Source: Wenxinia saemankumensis
GTDB lineage: Bacteria; Pseudomonadota; Alphaproteobacteria; Rhodobacterales; Rhodobacteraceae
Length of the DNA stretch: 64,000 nt
Direction: 5' to 3'
NCBI RefSeq assembly: GCF_900141735.1
Contig: NZ_FQYO01000001.1
Span: 186,001-250,000 of the forward strand
The notes under the pieces were generated by a model. The model had not been told where the DNA came from and did not search any database. It was given only the letters and a program-made list of their open reading frames with translations. Of this stretch, positions 27,897 to 38,020 are shown one piece after another; positions within the stretch are counted from its first letter, which is position 1; every line of letters starts with the position of its first letter. The position numbers were made by a program, and so were the translations under genes.

Positions 27897-29255
27897 CTAC
27901 CAGCGCCGCTCGAAGCGCCGCCGCAGCAGCACCGCCAGCACGTTCATCACCAGCAGGAACAGCAGCAGCACGATGATGCCACCCCAGGCCCGCTCGTAAT
28001 AGGCCGGGTCGGCGCGTTTCGCCCATTCGTAGATCTGCGCCGGCATCGCCGAGTTGGGCGAGACGAAGCCGTCGATGAAACCGTCCGGCGGGTTCGAGGC
28101 GATGAAGCCGACCATCCCGATCAGCAGCAGCGGCGCCGTCTCTCCCAGGGCCTGCGCGAGCCCGATGATGAGACCCGTGAGGATCCCCGGCATGGCGAGC
28201 GGCAGGACGTGGTGGAAGACCGACTGCATCTTCGAGGCCCCTACCCCGAGCGCGGCGTCCCGGATCGAGGGCGGCACCGCCTTCAGCGCCGCGCGGGTCG
28301 AGATGATGATCGTCGGCAGCGTCATCAGCGTCAGCACCAGGCCCCCGACCAGCGGCGCCGATTGCGGCAGGTGCGCGAACTGGATGAAGGCGGCGAGGCC
28401 GAGGATGCCGAAGACGATCGACGGCACGGCGGCGAGGTTCGAGATGTTCACCTCGATCAGGTCCGTCAGCCGGTTCTGCGGGGCGAATTCCTCGAGATAG
28501 ATCGAGGCCGCGACGCCGATCGGCAGCGCCAGCAGCAGCACGGTCAGCATCATGTAGAACGAGCCGATCATCGCCACGCCGATTCCCGCCTCCTCCGGTC
28601 GGCTCTCGGAGGCGTCGGCGCCGAGGATGAAGTCCCAGTTGAAGGCGCGCCGTGCCAGGTCCTGCTCGACCAGCGCGTCGAGCACGTCGAGATGGGCGGG
28701 CGAGAGATTGGTGTCGCGGGCGAGGCTCTCGCGCGTCACGCGCCCCTTGAGGTAGCCGTCCGCCCGGCCGGAGGCGAGCGCCTCGACCTGCACGGTCTGA
28801 CCGACGAGGGAGGGGTCCGCCGCGACCATGTCGCGCAGCGTGGCGGCGACCCCGGGCGAGAGCAGCTGCGGCAGCTGGCTCGACGTCAGCTCGGTCTCGA
28901 CTCCCGTCGCGGCCACAGTGCCGGCGAGGCCCCGCTCGATCAGCGGCGCGTAGCCGAAGGTCAGGACCGACCGGATCACCTCGGGATCGCCGGTCCCGTT
29001 CGGGTCGAGCACGGCGGCGTCGAGCGGCACCTCGATGGTGATCGTCGTCTGGGTGAAGGCCGGGAGGCCGCGGGCGACGATCGTCCCGAGCAGGATCACG
29101 ATGAACACCATCGAGAGCGCGATGGCCCCGATCCCCAGCCAGCGGAACGCCCCTTCCGAGCGGTTGCGGCGGCGGGTGCGGTCGTCGAGATCGAAGAGCG
29201 AGCGGCCCCGCCGCAACTCGTGCGGGTGGCTGCCGGTGGCGCCGAAATCGGTCAT
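27897..29255 (-). CDS. pstA: Phosphate ABC transporter permease PstA
   Basis: A 452-residue inner-membrane permease. A first helix (about residues 40-62) is followed by a long periplasmic insertion (about 65-235) typical of alphaproteobacterial PstA. The permease core has the ATPase-contact loop [24 protein letters not shown] in part and the [15 protein letters not shown] motif. The start overlaps the pstC stop by 4 bp (ATGA), indicating translational coupling. Confidence 0.94.
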   Translation of the reverse strand: MTDFGATGSHPHELRRGRSLFDLDDRTRRRNRSEGAFRWLGIGAIALSMVFIVILLGTIVARGLPAFTQTTITIEVPLDAAVLDPNGTGDPEVIRSVLTFGYAPLIERGLAGTVAATGVETELTSSQLPQLLSPGVAATLRDMVAADPSLVGQTVQVEALASGRADGYLKGRVTRESLARDTNLSPAHLDVLDALVEQDLARRAFNWDFILGADASESRPEEAGIGVAMIGSFYMMLTVLLLALPIGVAASIYLEEFAPQNRLTDLIEVNISNLAAVPSIVFGILGLAAFIQFAHLPQSAPLVGGLVLTLMTLPTIIISTRAALKAVPPSIRDAALGVGASKMQSVFHHVLPLAMPGILTGLIIGLAQALGETAPLLLIGMVGFIASNPPDGFIDGFVSPNSAMPAQIYEWAKRADPAYYERAWGGIIVLLLFLLVMNVLAVLLRRRFERRW

Positions 29256-30709
29256 TCGTACTGCTCCCTGTAGCGGCGCACGATCCAGAGCGCGAAGACG
29301 TTGAGCGCCAGCGTGATGACGAAGAGCGTCATGCCGAGCGCGAAGGCGACCAGCGCCTCGGGCGACGAGAAGTCGGCATCCCCGGTCAGCTGGCTGACGA
29401 TCTTGGCCGTGACGGTCGTCATCGCGTCGAAGGGATTCATCGACAGCTGCGCCGCGGCCCCTGCCCCCAGCACGACGATCATCGTCTCGCCGATGGCGCG
29501 GCTGGCGGCCAGCAGGATCGCGCCGACGATCCCCGGCAGCGCCGCCGGCAGGATCACCTGGCGGATCGTCTCGGACTGGGTGGCGCCGAGGCCGTAGGAC
29601 CCGTCGCGCATCGCCTGGGGGACCGCGTTGATGATGTCGTCCGACAGCGAGGAGACGAAGGGGATCAGCATGATCCCCATCACCAGGCCCGCGGTCATGA
29701 CGGCCGTGGCGCCGCGCATCCAGCTCACCCCCAGCACGCCCCCCGCCCCGAAGATGTCGAGCAGGAACGGGCCCACCGTCACCAGCGCGAAGAGGCCGTA
29801 GACGATGGTCGGGATGCCGGCCAGGATCTCGAGCGCGGGCTTGGCGATCGAGCGGACGCGGCTCGTCGCGTATTCGGACAGGTATATGGCGGCCAGCAGG
29901 CCGATCGGCACCGCCACGATCAGCGCCACGAAGCTGATGTAGAGCGTACCCCAGAGCAGCGGCACGAAGCCGAGGGTGGAACCTCCGCCGAAGGACGGGC
30001 TCCAGGTCAGGCCGAAGAGGAACTCGTCCGCCGGGTAGAGACCGAAGAACTTCACGGTGTTGAAGATCAGCGACAGCACGATGCCGAGCGTCGTGAGGAT
30101 CGCGATCAGCGCGGCGGAGAGGAGCGCGTAGCGCATCACGCGCTCGACCCCGTTGCGGGCCCGCGTCTCGGGCCGGGTCCGCAGCCAGATCCAGGCGGCG
30201 CCCGCGACGGCGAGCGCGAGGACCACGACCGACATGGCGGCGGTGCCGGCGCTCTGCCCCGCGCGGTAGACCTCTGCGGCGGCCAGCGTCTGCGGCGACA
30301 CCTCCGAGCCGAGCGCGACCCCGATCGCGCCGAGGGTGGAGCGGACCTCCTCGGGGGTGATGGAGGCGACCTGGTCCGGGGTCAGCACCCCGCTCGACAG
30401 GCCGAGGGCGAGGCCGTTCGCCACGCGGCGCACATCGGCCATGGCGAGGGCGGCGGCGCCGCCGGCATCCATCTCCAGCAGCGGCGCGGCCCGCATGTTG
30501 AGGAAGATCGGCTGCAGCACCACCCAAAGCGCGAGCATGGCGAAGGCCGGCAGCATCGCCGCGATGGCGGCGGACCAGCCGTAATAGTTCGGCAGCGAGT
30601 GGAGCGAGCGGCGGTCGGCCCCGGCGAGCGACAGCGCCCGGTGACGCGCCCCTAGGAACCCTGCGACCGCGATGGCGAGGACCGCCAGGATGAGCCAGAA
30701 GATCGGCAT
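29252..30709 (-). CDS. pstC: Phosphate ABC transporter permease PstC
   Basis: A 485-residue inner-membrane permease. It has a long N-terminal extension (two helices and a loop to about residue 180), common in alphaproteobacteria, before the permease core: [20 protein letters not shown], the ATPase loop [20 protein letters not shown] and the [12 protein letters not shown] motif. The ATG at 30709 was preferred to the longer open frame because it begins directly with a hydrophobic segment. Confidence 0.94.
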   Translation of the reverse strand: MPIFWLILAVLAIAVAGFLGARHRALSLAGADRRSLHSLPNYYGWSAAIAAMLPAFAMLALWVVLQPIFLNMRAAPLLEMDAGGAAALAMADVRRVANGLALGLSSGVLTPDQVASITPEEVRSTLGAIGVALGSEVSPQTLAAAEVYRAGQSAGTAAMSVVVLALAVAGAAWIWLRTRPETRARNGVERVMRYALLSAALIAILTTLGIVLSLIFNTVKFFGLYPADEFLFGLTWSPSFGGGSTLGFVPLLWGTLYISFVALIVAVPIGLLAAIYLSEYATSRVRSIAKPALEILAGIPTIVYGLFALVTVGPFLLDIFGAGGVLGVSWMRGATAVMTAGLVMGIMLIPFVSSLSDDIINAVPQAMRDGSYGLGATQSETIRQVILPAALPGIVGAILLAASRAIGETMIVVLGAGAAAQLSMNPFDAMTTVTAKIVSQLTGDADFSSPEALVAFALGMTLFVITLALNVFALWIVRRYREQYE

Positions 30710-30739
30710 GAGGCCCCCACCCCTTCTTTCGTGAATGGA

Positions 30740-30766
30740 CCGGCGGGGGCCCTTCGCCCCCGCCGG
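30740..30766 (-). promoter_or_regulatory. Stable hairpin between pstS and pstC
   Basis: A perfect 10-bp GC stem (30740-30749 with 30757-30766) and 7-nt loop 20 bp after pstS, without a T run. It probably protects the pstS message or partly terminates, giving more PstS than permease. Confidence 0.65.
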
Positions 30767-30785
30767 CCGCATTGAGGTCAGGTCG

Positions 30786-31856
30786 TTAGTGGCCCATCAG
30801 CGTCCGGTTGGCCACAGCCGCCTGCGTCGCCGCCAGCTCGGGGTCGGAGACGAGGCCGTAATTCGCGAGCGGGCCGTTCGGGCCGGCCAGCTGGTCGGAC
30901 ACGAAGAAGGACGCGTATTCCTGCAGGCCGGGGATGACGCCGATATGCGCGTTCTTGATGTAGAAGAACAGCGGACGCGAGACCGGGTACTCGCCGGAGG
31001 CGATGGTGTCGGTGTTCGGCTCGACGCCGGACATCGTCGCGACCTTCAGGCTGTCGGTGTTGTTCTCGTAGAACGCCAGGCCGAAGACGCCGACGCCGTT
31101 CGGGTTGGACGAGATGCGGGCCAGGGTCTCGGTGTAGTCGCCGTCGATGTCGACCGAGGCGCCGTCGGTGCGGACCGACATGCAGGCGGCTTCGGCGTCG
31201 TCCTCGGACAGGCCGGCCTCGATCATCGCGTCATAGGCGCCGGCATCCTCGCAGCCCTGCAGCAGGACGTTCTCCTCGAAGACTTCGCGGGTGCCGTGGC
31301 GGGTGCCGGGAATGAAGGCCAGGATCTCTGCCTCGGGCAGTTCGGGCAGGTCGGTCATGCCCATGCCCTCGAGCGCGGCGTTCACCTCGGACCAGTTCGA
31401 CAGGCCGTTGGCGGTCATCCCGCCGTCCATCGGGTGCTCGGCGGCCAGCGCGGCCCACCACTGGGCGGGAACGAAGGCATCGAAGGCCGGCCCGTCGATC
31501 TGGCTGGCGAAGACGATGCCGTCGTAGCCGATGCGGACCTCGATGATCTCTTCCACGCCGTTGGCGGCGCAGGTCTCGATCTCGTTCTCGCGGATCGGGC
31601 GCGAGGCGTTGGCGATGTCGATCTGGTTCGGGCCGACACCCTCGCAGAAGCGGGCGAGACCGGCGGAGGAGCCGCCCGATTCGACGACCGGCGTCGGGAA
31701 GTCGAAGTTCTCGCCGAAGGCCTCGGCGACGATGGAGGCGTAGGGCAGCACGGTCGAGGAACCGGCGATCTGGACGTTGTCGCGGTCCTGGGCGGCGGCG
31801 CCGGTGGCGACAGCGGCCAGCGCGAGCGCGGACACCGAGATCTTGGTGAAGGACAT
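30786..31856 (-). CDS. pstS: Phosphate ABC transporter substrate-binding protein PstS
   Basis: A 356-residue periplasmic phosphate receptor. The signal peptide is cut after about residue 22 (GAAAQ). Phosphate-binding loops are AGSSTVLPYA, ESGGSSAGLARFCEG and the later PGTRHGTREVFEE. The protein has six cysteines, unusual for a periplasmic binding protein and suggestive of disulfides. It is the first gene of the pst operon and lies about 85 bp downstream of a three-repeat Pho box. Confidence 0.95.
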   Translation of the reverse strand: MSFTKISVSALALAAVATGAAAQDRDNVQIAGSSTVLPYASIVAEAFGENFDFPTPVVESGGSSAGLARFCEGVGPNQIDIANASRPIRENEIETCAANGVEEIIEVRIGYDGIVFASQIDGPAFDAFVPAQWWAALAAEHPMDGGMTANGLSNWSEVNAALEGMGMTDLPELPEAEILAFIPGTRHGTREVFEENVLLQGCEDAGAYDAMIEAGLSEDDAEAACMSVRTDGASVDIDGDYTETLARISSNPNGVGVFGLAFYENNTDSLKVATMSGVEPNTDTIASGEYPVSRPLFFYIKNAHIGVIPGLQEYASFFVSDQLAGPNGPLANYGLVSDPELAATQAAVANRTLMGH

Positions 31857-31940
31857 GGAAGTCTCCCGTCGGGATTGTCTGTCAGCGGCCCGCCCCCCTG
31901 GCGTGACCGTCGCCGCCCGTCTAGGCGCCCTGCCCCAAGC

Positions 31941-31973
31941 TTTTGTGACGTTTTTGTAAGGGTTTTATGACAG
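31941..31973 (-). promoter_or_regulatory. Pho box (PhoB operator) of pstS
   Basis: On the minus strand three 7-bp direct repeats at an 11-bp period: CTGTCAT, CCCTTAC and ACGTCAC, each followed by AAAA. This matches the PhoB box pattern (CTGTCAT plus A/T-rich spacer). A -10-like CTAGAC lies about 15 bp further on. It overlaps no gene and drives pstS. Confidence 0.88.
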
Positions 31974-32045
31974 TGGGCCGGTGCGGCCAGTTCTTTTCTC
32001 AAAGGCTATTCCTGCCAGGGACTTGTAGCCCGTAAGGCGGCCGGA

Positions 32046-32510
32046 TCAGGCGACGGGGATCCAGATCCCCACCCGCCCGGTCCCCGTTTCGGCGTCGTGA
32101 TCGGCCCCGTAGCGCTCGAATTCCGGTGCCGGGCGCGGGGTGAACCCGGCCTCGCGAATCCCGTGGTGCCAGATCGCCATCACGAAGGGCCGGATCCCCG
32201 AGACATGCCCGTCGAAGGTCCAGACCGCGTAATCCCCGGCCGGGATCACGACGGGCTCCAGGTCGGCGGGCGCGCCCTCGCCCGGATGCTCCATCGCGGC
32301 GAGGTAGCGCAGCGGGCCCGACTGGTAACACACCCCATAGCCGTCGCCCGACGCGGCGGGCAGCGCCGATGTCAGCCGCGCCTAGAGCGCGGGGATCGCG
32401 GCGGCCCCCGCCTGCGCCAGGTCGAGGGAATAGCCTCGCAGCGTGAGCCCGGCGAAGTGGCGCCGCTCAGGCTCCGGCAGGGTGACGGCCGTGGCGGCGT
32501 CGTCGGTCAT
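32046..32510 (-). pseudogene. GyrI-like effector-binding-domain gene interrupted by an amber codon
   Basis: From ATG 32510 the frame reads 42 codons (MTDDAATAVTLPEPERRH...AIPAL), then TAG at 32384-32382, then continues in the same frame as ARLTSALPAASGDGYG to a stop at 32046. The whole 154-codon frame fits a GyrI-like (AraC effector-binding) small-molecule domain, with family-like PVVIPAGDYAVWTFDGH and VGIWIPVA ends. The interrupted site normally carries Trp in this family (ipalW), so TGG to TAG is the simplest origin. It lies between phoR and pstS. Suppression or a sequencing error are alternatives. Confidence 0.75.
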
Positions 32511-32583
32511 CGGGGCAGCTCCTTGCGATCCGGTCCTGCCGCCGTCCTGGCACCGGCGGCGCCGCCCGTCTGCCCCCCGCGCG

Positions 32584-33618
32584 TCAGGAGGCGGGCAGGA
32601 TCGCGGTGAAGGTCGTGCCCTGCCCCGGCGCGCTCTCGACCCGCAGCCGCCCGCGATGGCGCGAGACGATATGCTTGACGATGGCGAGGCCGAGCCCGGT
32701 TCCCCCCACCTCGCGCGAGCGGTGGTTGTCGACGCGGTAGAACCGCTCTGTCAGCCGCGGGATGTGGTGGGCGGCGATGCCGGGCCCGGTATCCGACACT
32801 TCCAGCCGCACGCCGGGCACCCGCAGCGCCGGCTCGGGCGCGGGCGCGGTCAGGCGCACCGTGACCGTGCCGCCCCGCCCGCCATACTTGATCGCGTTCT
32901 CGACGAGGTTGGCGATCACCTGGCCGAGCTGGCCCTCGTCGCCGGGGATCCGGATCTCCTCCTCCGGCAGGTCGGTGACAAGGGTCACCGCCTCGGCCCC
33001 CGCGACGTGATCGAGCGATTCGAGCGTCGCCCGGATCAGCCCGCGCAGCGCCACGGGGGCCACGGGGCGGACACGCTCGTCCTTCTCCAGCCGCGAGAGC
33101 GAGAGCAGGTCCGCGACGAGACGCGACATCCGTGTCGCCTCGCGCTCCATCAGCCCGAGGAAGCGCTCGGTCGCCGCTGGATCGCGCTTCGCCGCGCCCT
33201 TTAGCGTCTCGACGAAGCCGAGCAGCGCCGTCAGGGGGGTGCGCAGCTCGTGACTGACATTGGCGACGAAATCGCGGCGCATCCGGCCTGCATTCTCGAG
33301 CTCGGTCGTGTCCTCGAACGAGACCAGCACCGGCGCGGCCGGCCCTGGCCCCACCCGCGCGGCGGTGAAGGCCCAGACCGTGTCCCCGCCCGGCCCATGG
33401 CCGAGATAGCGGCCCCGGGCCGAGTCCCCCCCGCGCAGGGCCGCCTCGATCCCGTCGAGGACCGGGGGCTGACGCAGGGCGGTGATGTAGTGCCGGCCCT
33501 CCCCCGCATTGGGCAGCAGCGCCGCCGCGGCCGGGTTGAGCGCCGCGACGCGTTCGTCCGCGCCGATGAGCAGCGCGGGGATCGGAAGGGCCGAGAGAAG
33601 GTGCGCCGGCGTGGTCAT
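32584..33618 (-). CDS. phoR: Phosphate regulon sensor histidine kinase PhoR (no membrane segment)
   Basis: A 344-residue kinase: a PAS domain (about residues 10-105), a HisKA dimerisation helix with phosphoacceptor His123 in VSHELRTPLT, then HATPase_c with N-box VENAIKYG, G1 DTGPGI and G2 GGTGLGLAIVKH. I see no membrane helix, unlike longer PhoR proteins, so signalling presumably comes through PhoU/Pst on the cytoplasmic side. Assignment rests on position at the head of the pst-phoU-phoB cluster and on domain order. Confidence 0.88.
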   Translation of the reverse strand: MTTPAHLLSALPIPALLIGADERVAALNPAAAALLPNAGEGRHYITALRQPPVLDGIEAALRGGDSARGRYLGHGPGGDTVWAFTAARVGPGPAAPVLVSFEDTTELENAGRMRRDFVANVSHELRTPLTALLGFVETLKGAAKRDPAATERFLGLMEREATRMSRLVADLLSLSRLEKDERVRPVAPVALRGLIRATLESLDHVAGAEAVTLVTDLPEEEIRIPGDEGQLGQVIANLVENAIKYGGRGGTVTVRLTAPAPEPALRVPGVRLEVSDTGPGIAAHHIPRLTERFYRVDNHRSREVGGTGLGLAIVKHIVSRHRGRLRVESAPGQGTTFTAILPAS

Positions 33619-33773
33619 GGCCGATGCTTAGCCGTCGAACGGCGCGGGGCTCAAGACCGCAGGACGGGCGCGGTCCCCGCTGCGGCCGGGCCCTGAACGG
33701 AGTGGAACGCCGAGGCTATCGCGCGCCCACATCCTCTGGTAGAATGAACGGACGCCAACCGAAGTCCTGACCC

Positions 33774-34163
33774 ATGTCGACGCCGTGTCGCGGGGTTCCG
33801 GCGGCCTCTCCGACCGGCCCGCCCATCCTTCTGATCGCGGATCGTCCCGGCGTCTCGGCGCCGGGCCTGACACGAGCGGTGCGGGGCCTGGAGGCGTCCC
33901 TCGGGGCCGGCCCCTTCGCCGTGCGGTCCGCCCGGTCCCTCGACGTCGCCACCCTGCAGAAGCTGGCGCCCCGGGTCGTACTGGCGCGGCTGTCGGGCGA
34001 CGCGCTCGACGCCGCCGAGATCGCGGCGCTGCTCGAGGCGGCGGGCTTCACGGGACAGTTCTTCGCCGTCGCCACCGGCATCGGCCATGCCGGGATGATC
34101 GCGGACGAGATCCGCGCGCGGCATCCCGGTTTCGCCTTCGAGATCCTGAAGGCCGGCCGCTGA
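33774..34163 (+). CDS. Hypothetical protein, 129 residues
   Basis: A small protein I do not recognise. It has alternating hydrophobic strands and helices (PPILLIADRPG, LQKLAPRVVLARL, GFTGQFFAVATG) like a small alpha/beta receiver- or Rossmann-type fold without the catalytic residues of response regulators. Codon composition matches neighbours, supporting a real gene. It is divergent from phoR and convergent with the gamma carbonic anhydrase gene, ending 7 bp from it. No signal peptide or membrane helix. Confidence 0.6.
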   Translation: MSTPCRGVPAASPTGPPILLIADRPGVSAPGLTRAVRGLEASLGAGPFAVRSARSLDVATLQKLAPRVVLARLSGDALDAAEIAALLEAAGFTGQFFAVATGIGHAGMIADEIRARHPGFAFEILKAGR

Positions 34164-34170
34164 TCCCCGA

Positions 34171-34692
34171 TCAGTCCAGCGGCCGCAGGCCCGCCCGGAA
34201 CCGGCGGGCATTCTCGCGGTAATGCGCGGCCGAGGCGCGAAGGGCGGCGATCGCCTCGTCGTCGAGCGGGCGCACGACACGGCCCGGCGCGCCCAGCACG
34301 AGCGAGCCGTCGGGGATGCGCTTGCCCTCGGTCACCAATGCCCCAGCGCCGATCAGGCAGCCCTGCCCGATCACCGCCCCGTTCAGCACCGTGGCCCCCA
34401 TGCCGATCAGCGTGCCGTCGCCGATCGTGCAGCCGTGCAGCATCGCCTTGTGGCCGATCGTGCAATCGGCGCCGATCGTCAGCGGATACCCCATATCGGT
34501 GTGGAAGACGCAGTTCTCCTGCACGTTCGACCCCTCGCCCACGGTGATCGGCTCGTTGTCGCCGCGGATCGTCGCGCCGAACCAGACCGAGGCATGGGCG
34601 GAGAGGATCACCTTGCCGATCACGTGCGCGCCCGGCGCGACCCAGGCGGTCGGGTCGAGATGGGGCCGCGCGCCGTCCAGGTCGTACATCAT
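34171..34692 (-). CDS. Gamma carbonic anhydrase family protein
   Basis: A 173-residue left-handed beta-helix protein with hexapeptide repeats ([36 protein letters not shown]). The three metal-binding histidines are present in [18 protein letters not shown]. Many members of this family lack proven carbonic anhydrase activity. The start overlaps the gmk stop by 4 bp, so it is the second gene of a gmk operon. Confidence 0.9.
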   Translation of the reverse strand: MMYDLDGARPHLDPTAWVAPGAHVIGKVILSAHASVWFGATIRGDNEPITVGEGSNVQENCVFHTDMGYPLTIGADCTIGHKAMLHGCTIGDGTLIGMGATVLNGAVIGQGCLIGAGALVTEGKRIPDGSLVLGAPGRVVRPLDDEAIAALRASAAHYRENARRFRAGLRPLD

Positions 34693-35333
34693 CCCGCCGT
34701 CTCCTCGAACTCGTCCTGCAGCTTGGTGACGTGCCGGCCGATTCCGGGCTGGCGCGGCAGGCGCAGACGCTCGGCCGTGATGATCGCGCGCAGGCGGTCC
34801 TGCGTCTCGGTCACGTCGTCGTTGACCAGAACGTAATCGTAGCCCTGCCAATGGCTGATCTCGTCCCAGGACTTGCGCATCCGGGCCTCGATCACCTCGT
34901 CGCTGTCCTGGCCACGCTGGATCAGGCGGCGCCGCAACTCGTGGATCGAGGGCGGCAGGATGAAGATCGACAGCACCTGCTCGCGCAGGCTGGAGCGCGC
35001 GATCTGGTCGGCGCCCTGCCAGTCGATGTCGAAGAGCACGTCCTGCCCGATCTCGACCGAGCGGGCGACGGGCTCGCGCGGGGAGCCGTAGTAATTGCCG
35101 AAGACGCGGGCATGCTCGAGCATCTCGCCGTCCTTGACCTGCCGGCGGAAGGTCTCGTCGGTGACGAAGTAGTAGTCCTGGCCGTCGACCTCGCCCGTGC
35201 GGGGCGGCCGGGTCGTGGCGGAGACCGAGAAGCGGATCGTCGGATCCCAGTCCCGCAGGCCGCGGGCGAGAGTCGATTTCCCCGCGCCGGAGGGCGAGGA
35301 CAGGATGATGAGTAGGCCCCGCCGTGCGCTCAA
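34689..35333 (-). CDS. gmk: Guanylate kinase
   Basis: Phosphorylates GMP to GDP. P-loop [10 protein letters not shown] is at about residues 13-22, followed by the GMP-binding [20 protein letters not shown] and the lid region. I place the start at a TTG (35333), giving 214 residues that begin [11 protein letters not shown], because GGGAG lies at the right distance and the length then fits the family; the longer frame to 35393 also starts with TTG. Confidence 0.94.
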   Translation of the reverse strand: MSARRGLLIILSSPSGAGKSTLARGLRDWDPTIRFSVSATTRPPRTGEVDGQDYYFVTDETFRRQVKDGEMLEHARVFGNYYGSPREPVARSVEIGQDVLFDIDWQGADQIARSSLREQVLSIFILPPSIHELRRRLIQRGQDSDEVIEARMRKSWDEISHWQGYDYVLVNDDVTETQDRLRAIITAERLRLPRQPGIGRHVTKLQDEFEETAG

Positions 35334-35600
35334 GGGTCGGTCTCCCGCTGGGTTCGGTGGCGCCGGTCTCGGGCAGGACGGGCCCGGGGTCAAGGCCGCA
35401 GCCCGGCGGCCGGCGCGTCACGCGGCAGGGTCGCGAGGCGCGCCGGCCGGGAGAAGGGGCGGCCCCGATCGCGGCGTTTCCGGGGCATGGCCCGTCAGGC
35501 AGCGGAATTCCGCCGTCCCGCCGTGACGCGCGTCGGGCCGGACAAGGCCCCGGGATCTTTCGTTTCCTGCGCCCTGCCCCCCGGGAATGCGCCCGAGGCG

Positions 35601-35615
35601 TTAACCCTCAGTAAA
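35601..35615 (+). promoter_or_regulatory. Imperfect CtrA-like site upstream of the PAS protein
   Basis: TTAA-N7-TAAA resembles the CtrA motif TTAA-N7-TTAA with one mismatch. It is the only signal I saw in the 363-bp gap 35334-35696 between divergent gmk and the PAS gene; the rest is GC-rich with no credible gene. Confidence 0.3.
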
Positions 35616-35696
35616 ATCGAGCCGGGAAATGGCAGGAATATGGCGCTAGGTGAATCGGGGGTGAACGGGCGAGCAGAACTGAAGAGGACAGGGCCA

Positions 35697-36359
35697 ATGA
35701 TTGGTGGGATACGGAGGGGCACGGATGCCGAGACACGCGCCGAGGCAGCGGCGCGGATGCGGGCGATCCTGGTCCAGATGGAGCGCTACTGGCAGCAGAT
35801 CCGCGCCGCGGACCGGCTGCCGGCGCGGACCGATGTCGACCCCGCCCGGATCGACGCTTGCCTGCCGCACTCTTTCATCGTGGAGCGCGTGGGCCCCGGC
35901 ATCCTGCGGCTGCGGGTGGCCGGATCGCGCCTGTCCGACGCGCTGGGGATGGAGGTGCGGGGCATGCCGCTCTCCGCTCTGTTCCTGCCCGAGGGGCGCG
36001 AGGTGCTGGGCGCGCATGTCGACGCGGTCTTCGACGATCCCGCGATCATGGAATTCGCCATCACCTCGCCCCGCGGCCTGGGCCGGCCGCTGATGACCGG
36101 GCGCCTGCTCCTGCTGCCGCTGACCGACCGCGACGGCGGCGTGACCCGCGCGCTCGGCGCGATGATCACCGAGGGCGAGATCGGCCGCGGTGGCCGCCGC
36201 TTCACCATCGACCCCGCCGCACCGATCCGCCGCGACCCCGCGCTGTCGCCGGTGATCCAGCCCCTGACCTTCGACACCCCGCGGGAGGATGCCGTCCCGG
36301 CGCGGCCCGCCACCCCACCCGGCCGCGGCCATCTGCGGCTGGTGGTGGACAATTCCTGA
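35697..36359 (+). CDS. PAS-domain protein (PAS_5 type)
   Basis: A 220-residue cytoplasmic protein. The region from about residue 20 to 165 (MERYWQQIRAADRLPARTDV...RLRVAGSRLSDALGMEVRGM...) matches the PAS_5 family of alphaproteobacteria, single-domain PAS proteins of unknown ligand. A disordered tail ends RGHLRLVVDNS. Start 35697 follows AGAGGACAGGG; ATG 35640 (239 residues) is possible. It is followed by a strong terminator. Confidence 0.8.
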   Translation: MIGGIRRGTDAETRAEAAARMRAILVQMERYWQQIRAADRLPARTDVDPARIDACLPHSFIVERVGPGILRLRVAGSRLSDALGMEVRGMPLSALFLPEGREVLGAHVDAVFDDPAIMEFAITSPRGLGRPLMTGRLLLLPLTDRDGGVTRALGAMITEGEIGRGGRRFTIDPAAPIRRDPALSPVIQPLTFDTPREDAVPARPATPPGRGHLRLVVDNS

Positions 36360-36387
36360 GCCCGGCGGCGGGGGCGCGACGGAAGAA

Positions 36388-36419
36388 GGGCCCCGGAGGA
36401 TCGCTCCGGGGCCCATTTT
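36388..36419. terminator. Bidirectional terminator between PAS gene and DAHP synthase gene
   Basis: Perfect 11-bp stem GGGCCCCGGAG (36388-36398) with 36404-36414, loop GATCG, followed by ATTTTC on the plus strand. It lies between convergent genes. Confidence 0.85.
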
Positions 36420-36442
36420 CGCAGACGAATCCTGACAGGGCG

Positions 36443-37813
36443 TTAAGCCAGGGCGGCCGCCGCAAGTTCGGTACGCCGGGCGGACAGCTCCTCGGCCACG
36501 AGGAAGGCCAGCTCCAGCGATTGCGAGGCGTTGAGCCGGGGATCGCAGGCGGTGTGGTAGCGGTCGGACAGGTCCTCGTCCGTGACCGCCCGGACGCCGC
36601 CGGTGCATTCGGTCACGTCCTTGCCCGTCATCTCGAAATGCACGCCGCCCGGGATCGTCCCCTCGGCCGCGTGGACCGCGAAGAACTCGCGCACTTCGCG
36701 CAGGACGCTGTCGAAGGGCCGCGTCTTGTAGCCCGACGAGGACTTGATCGTGTTGCCGTGCATCGGGTCGCAGGACCACACGACGTTGGCCCCCTCCTCC
36801 TGCACGGCGCGGATCAGGCGCGGCAGATGCTCGCCCACCGAGCCCGCGCCGAAACGGGCGATCAGCGTCAGGCGGCCGGCCTCGTTGCCGGGATTGAGCG
36901 TGTTCATCAGCGCCTTGAGATGCCCGCTGGTCATCGAGGGGCCGCATTTCAGGCCGATCGGGTTCTGCACGCCCTTGCAGAACTCGACATGCGCGCCGTC
37001 GGGCTGGCGGGTGCGGTCGCCGATCCAGATCATGTGGCCCGACCCGGCCAGCCATCTGCCGGAGGTCGAATCGACGCGGGCCAGCGCCTCCTCGTATTCG
37101 AGCAGCAACGCCTCGTGGCTGGTGTAGAAGTCGACGGTCTGAAGCTCGTGATTGCGCTCGCCCGTCAGGCCGGCGGCGGTCATGAAATCGAGCGCATCGC
37201 CGATCTTGCCGGCCATGTCGCGATATTTCTCAGCCTCGTCGCTGTCGGTGAAGCCGAGCGTCCAGGCATGCACCCGGTGCACGTCGGCGAAACCGCCCGT
37301 CGAGAAGGCGCGCAGCAGGTTCAGCGTCGCGGCGGCCTGCGTATAGGCCTGCAGCATGCGGTCCGGATCGGGGATGCGCGCCTCGGGCGTGAAGTCGAAG
37401 CCGTTGACGATGTCGCCCCGGTAGGAGGGCAGCTCCTGCCCGTCGATCACCTCGGTCGGGGCCGAGCGCGGCTTGGCCATCTGGCCCGCCATCCGGCCGA
37501 CCTTCACCACCGGCACCTTGGCGCCGAAGGTCAGCACCATCGCCATCTGCAGCATGACCTTGAACGTGTCGCGGATGCCGTCGGCGCCGAACTCGGCGAA
37601 GCTCTCGGCGCAGTCGCCGCCCTGCAGGAGGAACGCCTCGCCCCTCGCACATTTCGCCAGCTCGGCCCGCAGCTTGCGCGCCTCTCCGGCGAAGACGAGC
37701 GGCGGATAGGAGGCGAGCTTGCGCTCAACCGCGCCGAGCCGTTCGGCATCGGTATAGTCGGGCATCTGCACCCGCGGCTTGGTGCGCCAATCGGATTTCT
37801 GCCACTCGCTCAT
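36443..37813 (-). CDS. Class II 3-deoxy-7-phosphoheptulonate synthase
   Basis: First enzyme of the shikimate pathway, condensing phosphoenolpyruvate and erythrose 4-phosphate. The 456-residue length and motifs ([55 protein letters not shown]) are those of the plant-type class II enzymes. The metal ligands Cys in GGDCAES and His in DPMHGN are present. It is a single gene with 207 bp upstream to the divergent regulator gene. Confidence 0.96.
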   Translation of the reverse strand: MSEWQKSDWRTKPRVQMPDYTDAERLGAVERKLASYPPLVFAGEARKLRAELAKCARGEAFLLQGGDCAESFAEFGADGIRDTFKVMLQMAMVLTFGAKVPVVKVGRMAGQMAKPRSAPTEVIDGQELPSYRGDIVNGFDFTPEARIPDPDRMLQAYTQAAATLNLLRAFSTGGFADVHRVHAWTLGFTDSDEAEKYRDMAGKIGDALDFMTAAGLTGERNHELQTVDFYTSHEALLLEYEEALARVDSTSGRWLAGSGHMIWIGDRTRQPDGAHVEFCKGVQNPIGLKCGPSMTSGHLKALMNTLNPGNEAGRLTLIARFGAGSVGEHLPRLIRAVQEEGANVVWSCDPMHGNTIKSSSGYKTRPFDSVLREVREFFAVHAAEGTIPGGVHFEMTGKDVTECTGGVRAVTDEDLSDRYHTACDPRLNASQSLELAFLVAEELSARRTELAAAALA

Positions 37814-38020
37814 CGGTCTCGCTCCGGCTCTGTCGTTCGCTCCCAGGGTCTGCGCGCCCGGCCCTCCCCGGCCGGCCGCGCGGAACCCGCCTTATAGGGC
37901 GGCCCCGTCGCGGGGCCAATGGCAAAAGGCGGCGCGGTCGGCCCTTGCGGGCGCGCGGCAAACCTGTTGCTCTCCGCGTCAGTCCGGGGCGCCGCCCGCG
38001 GCCAATGACCCGATGTGCCC

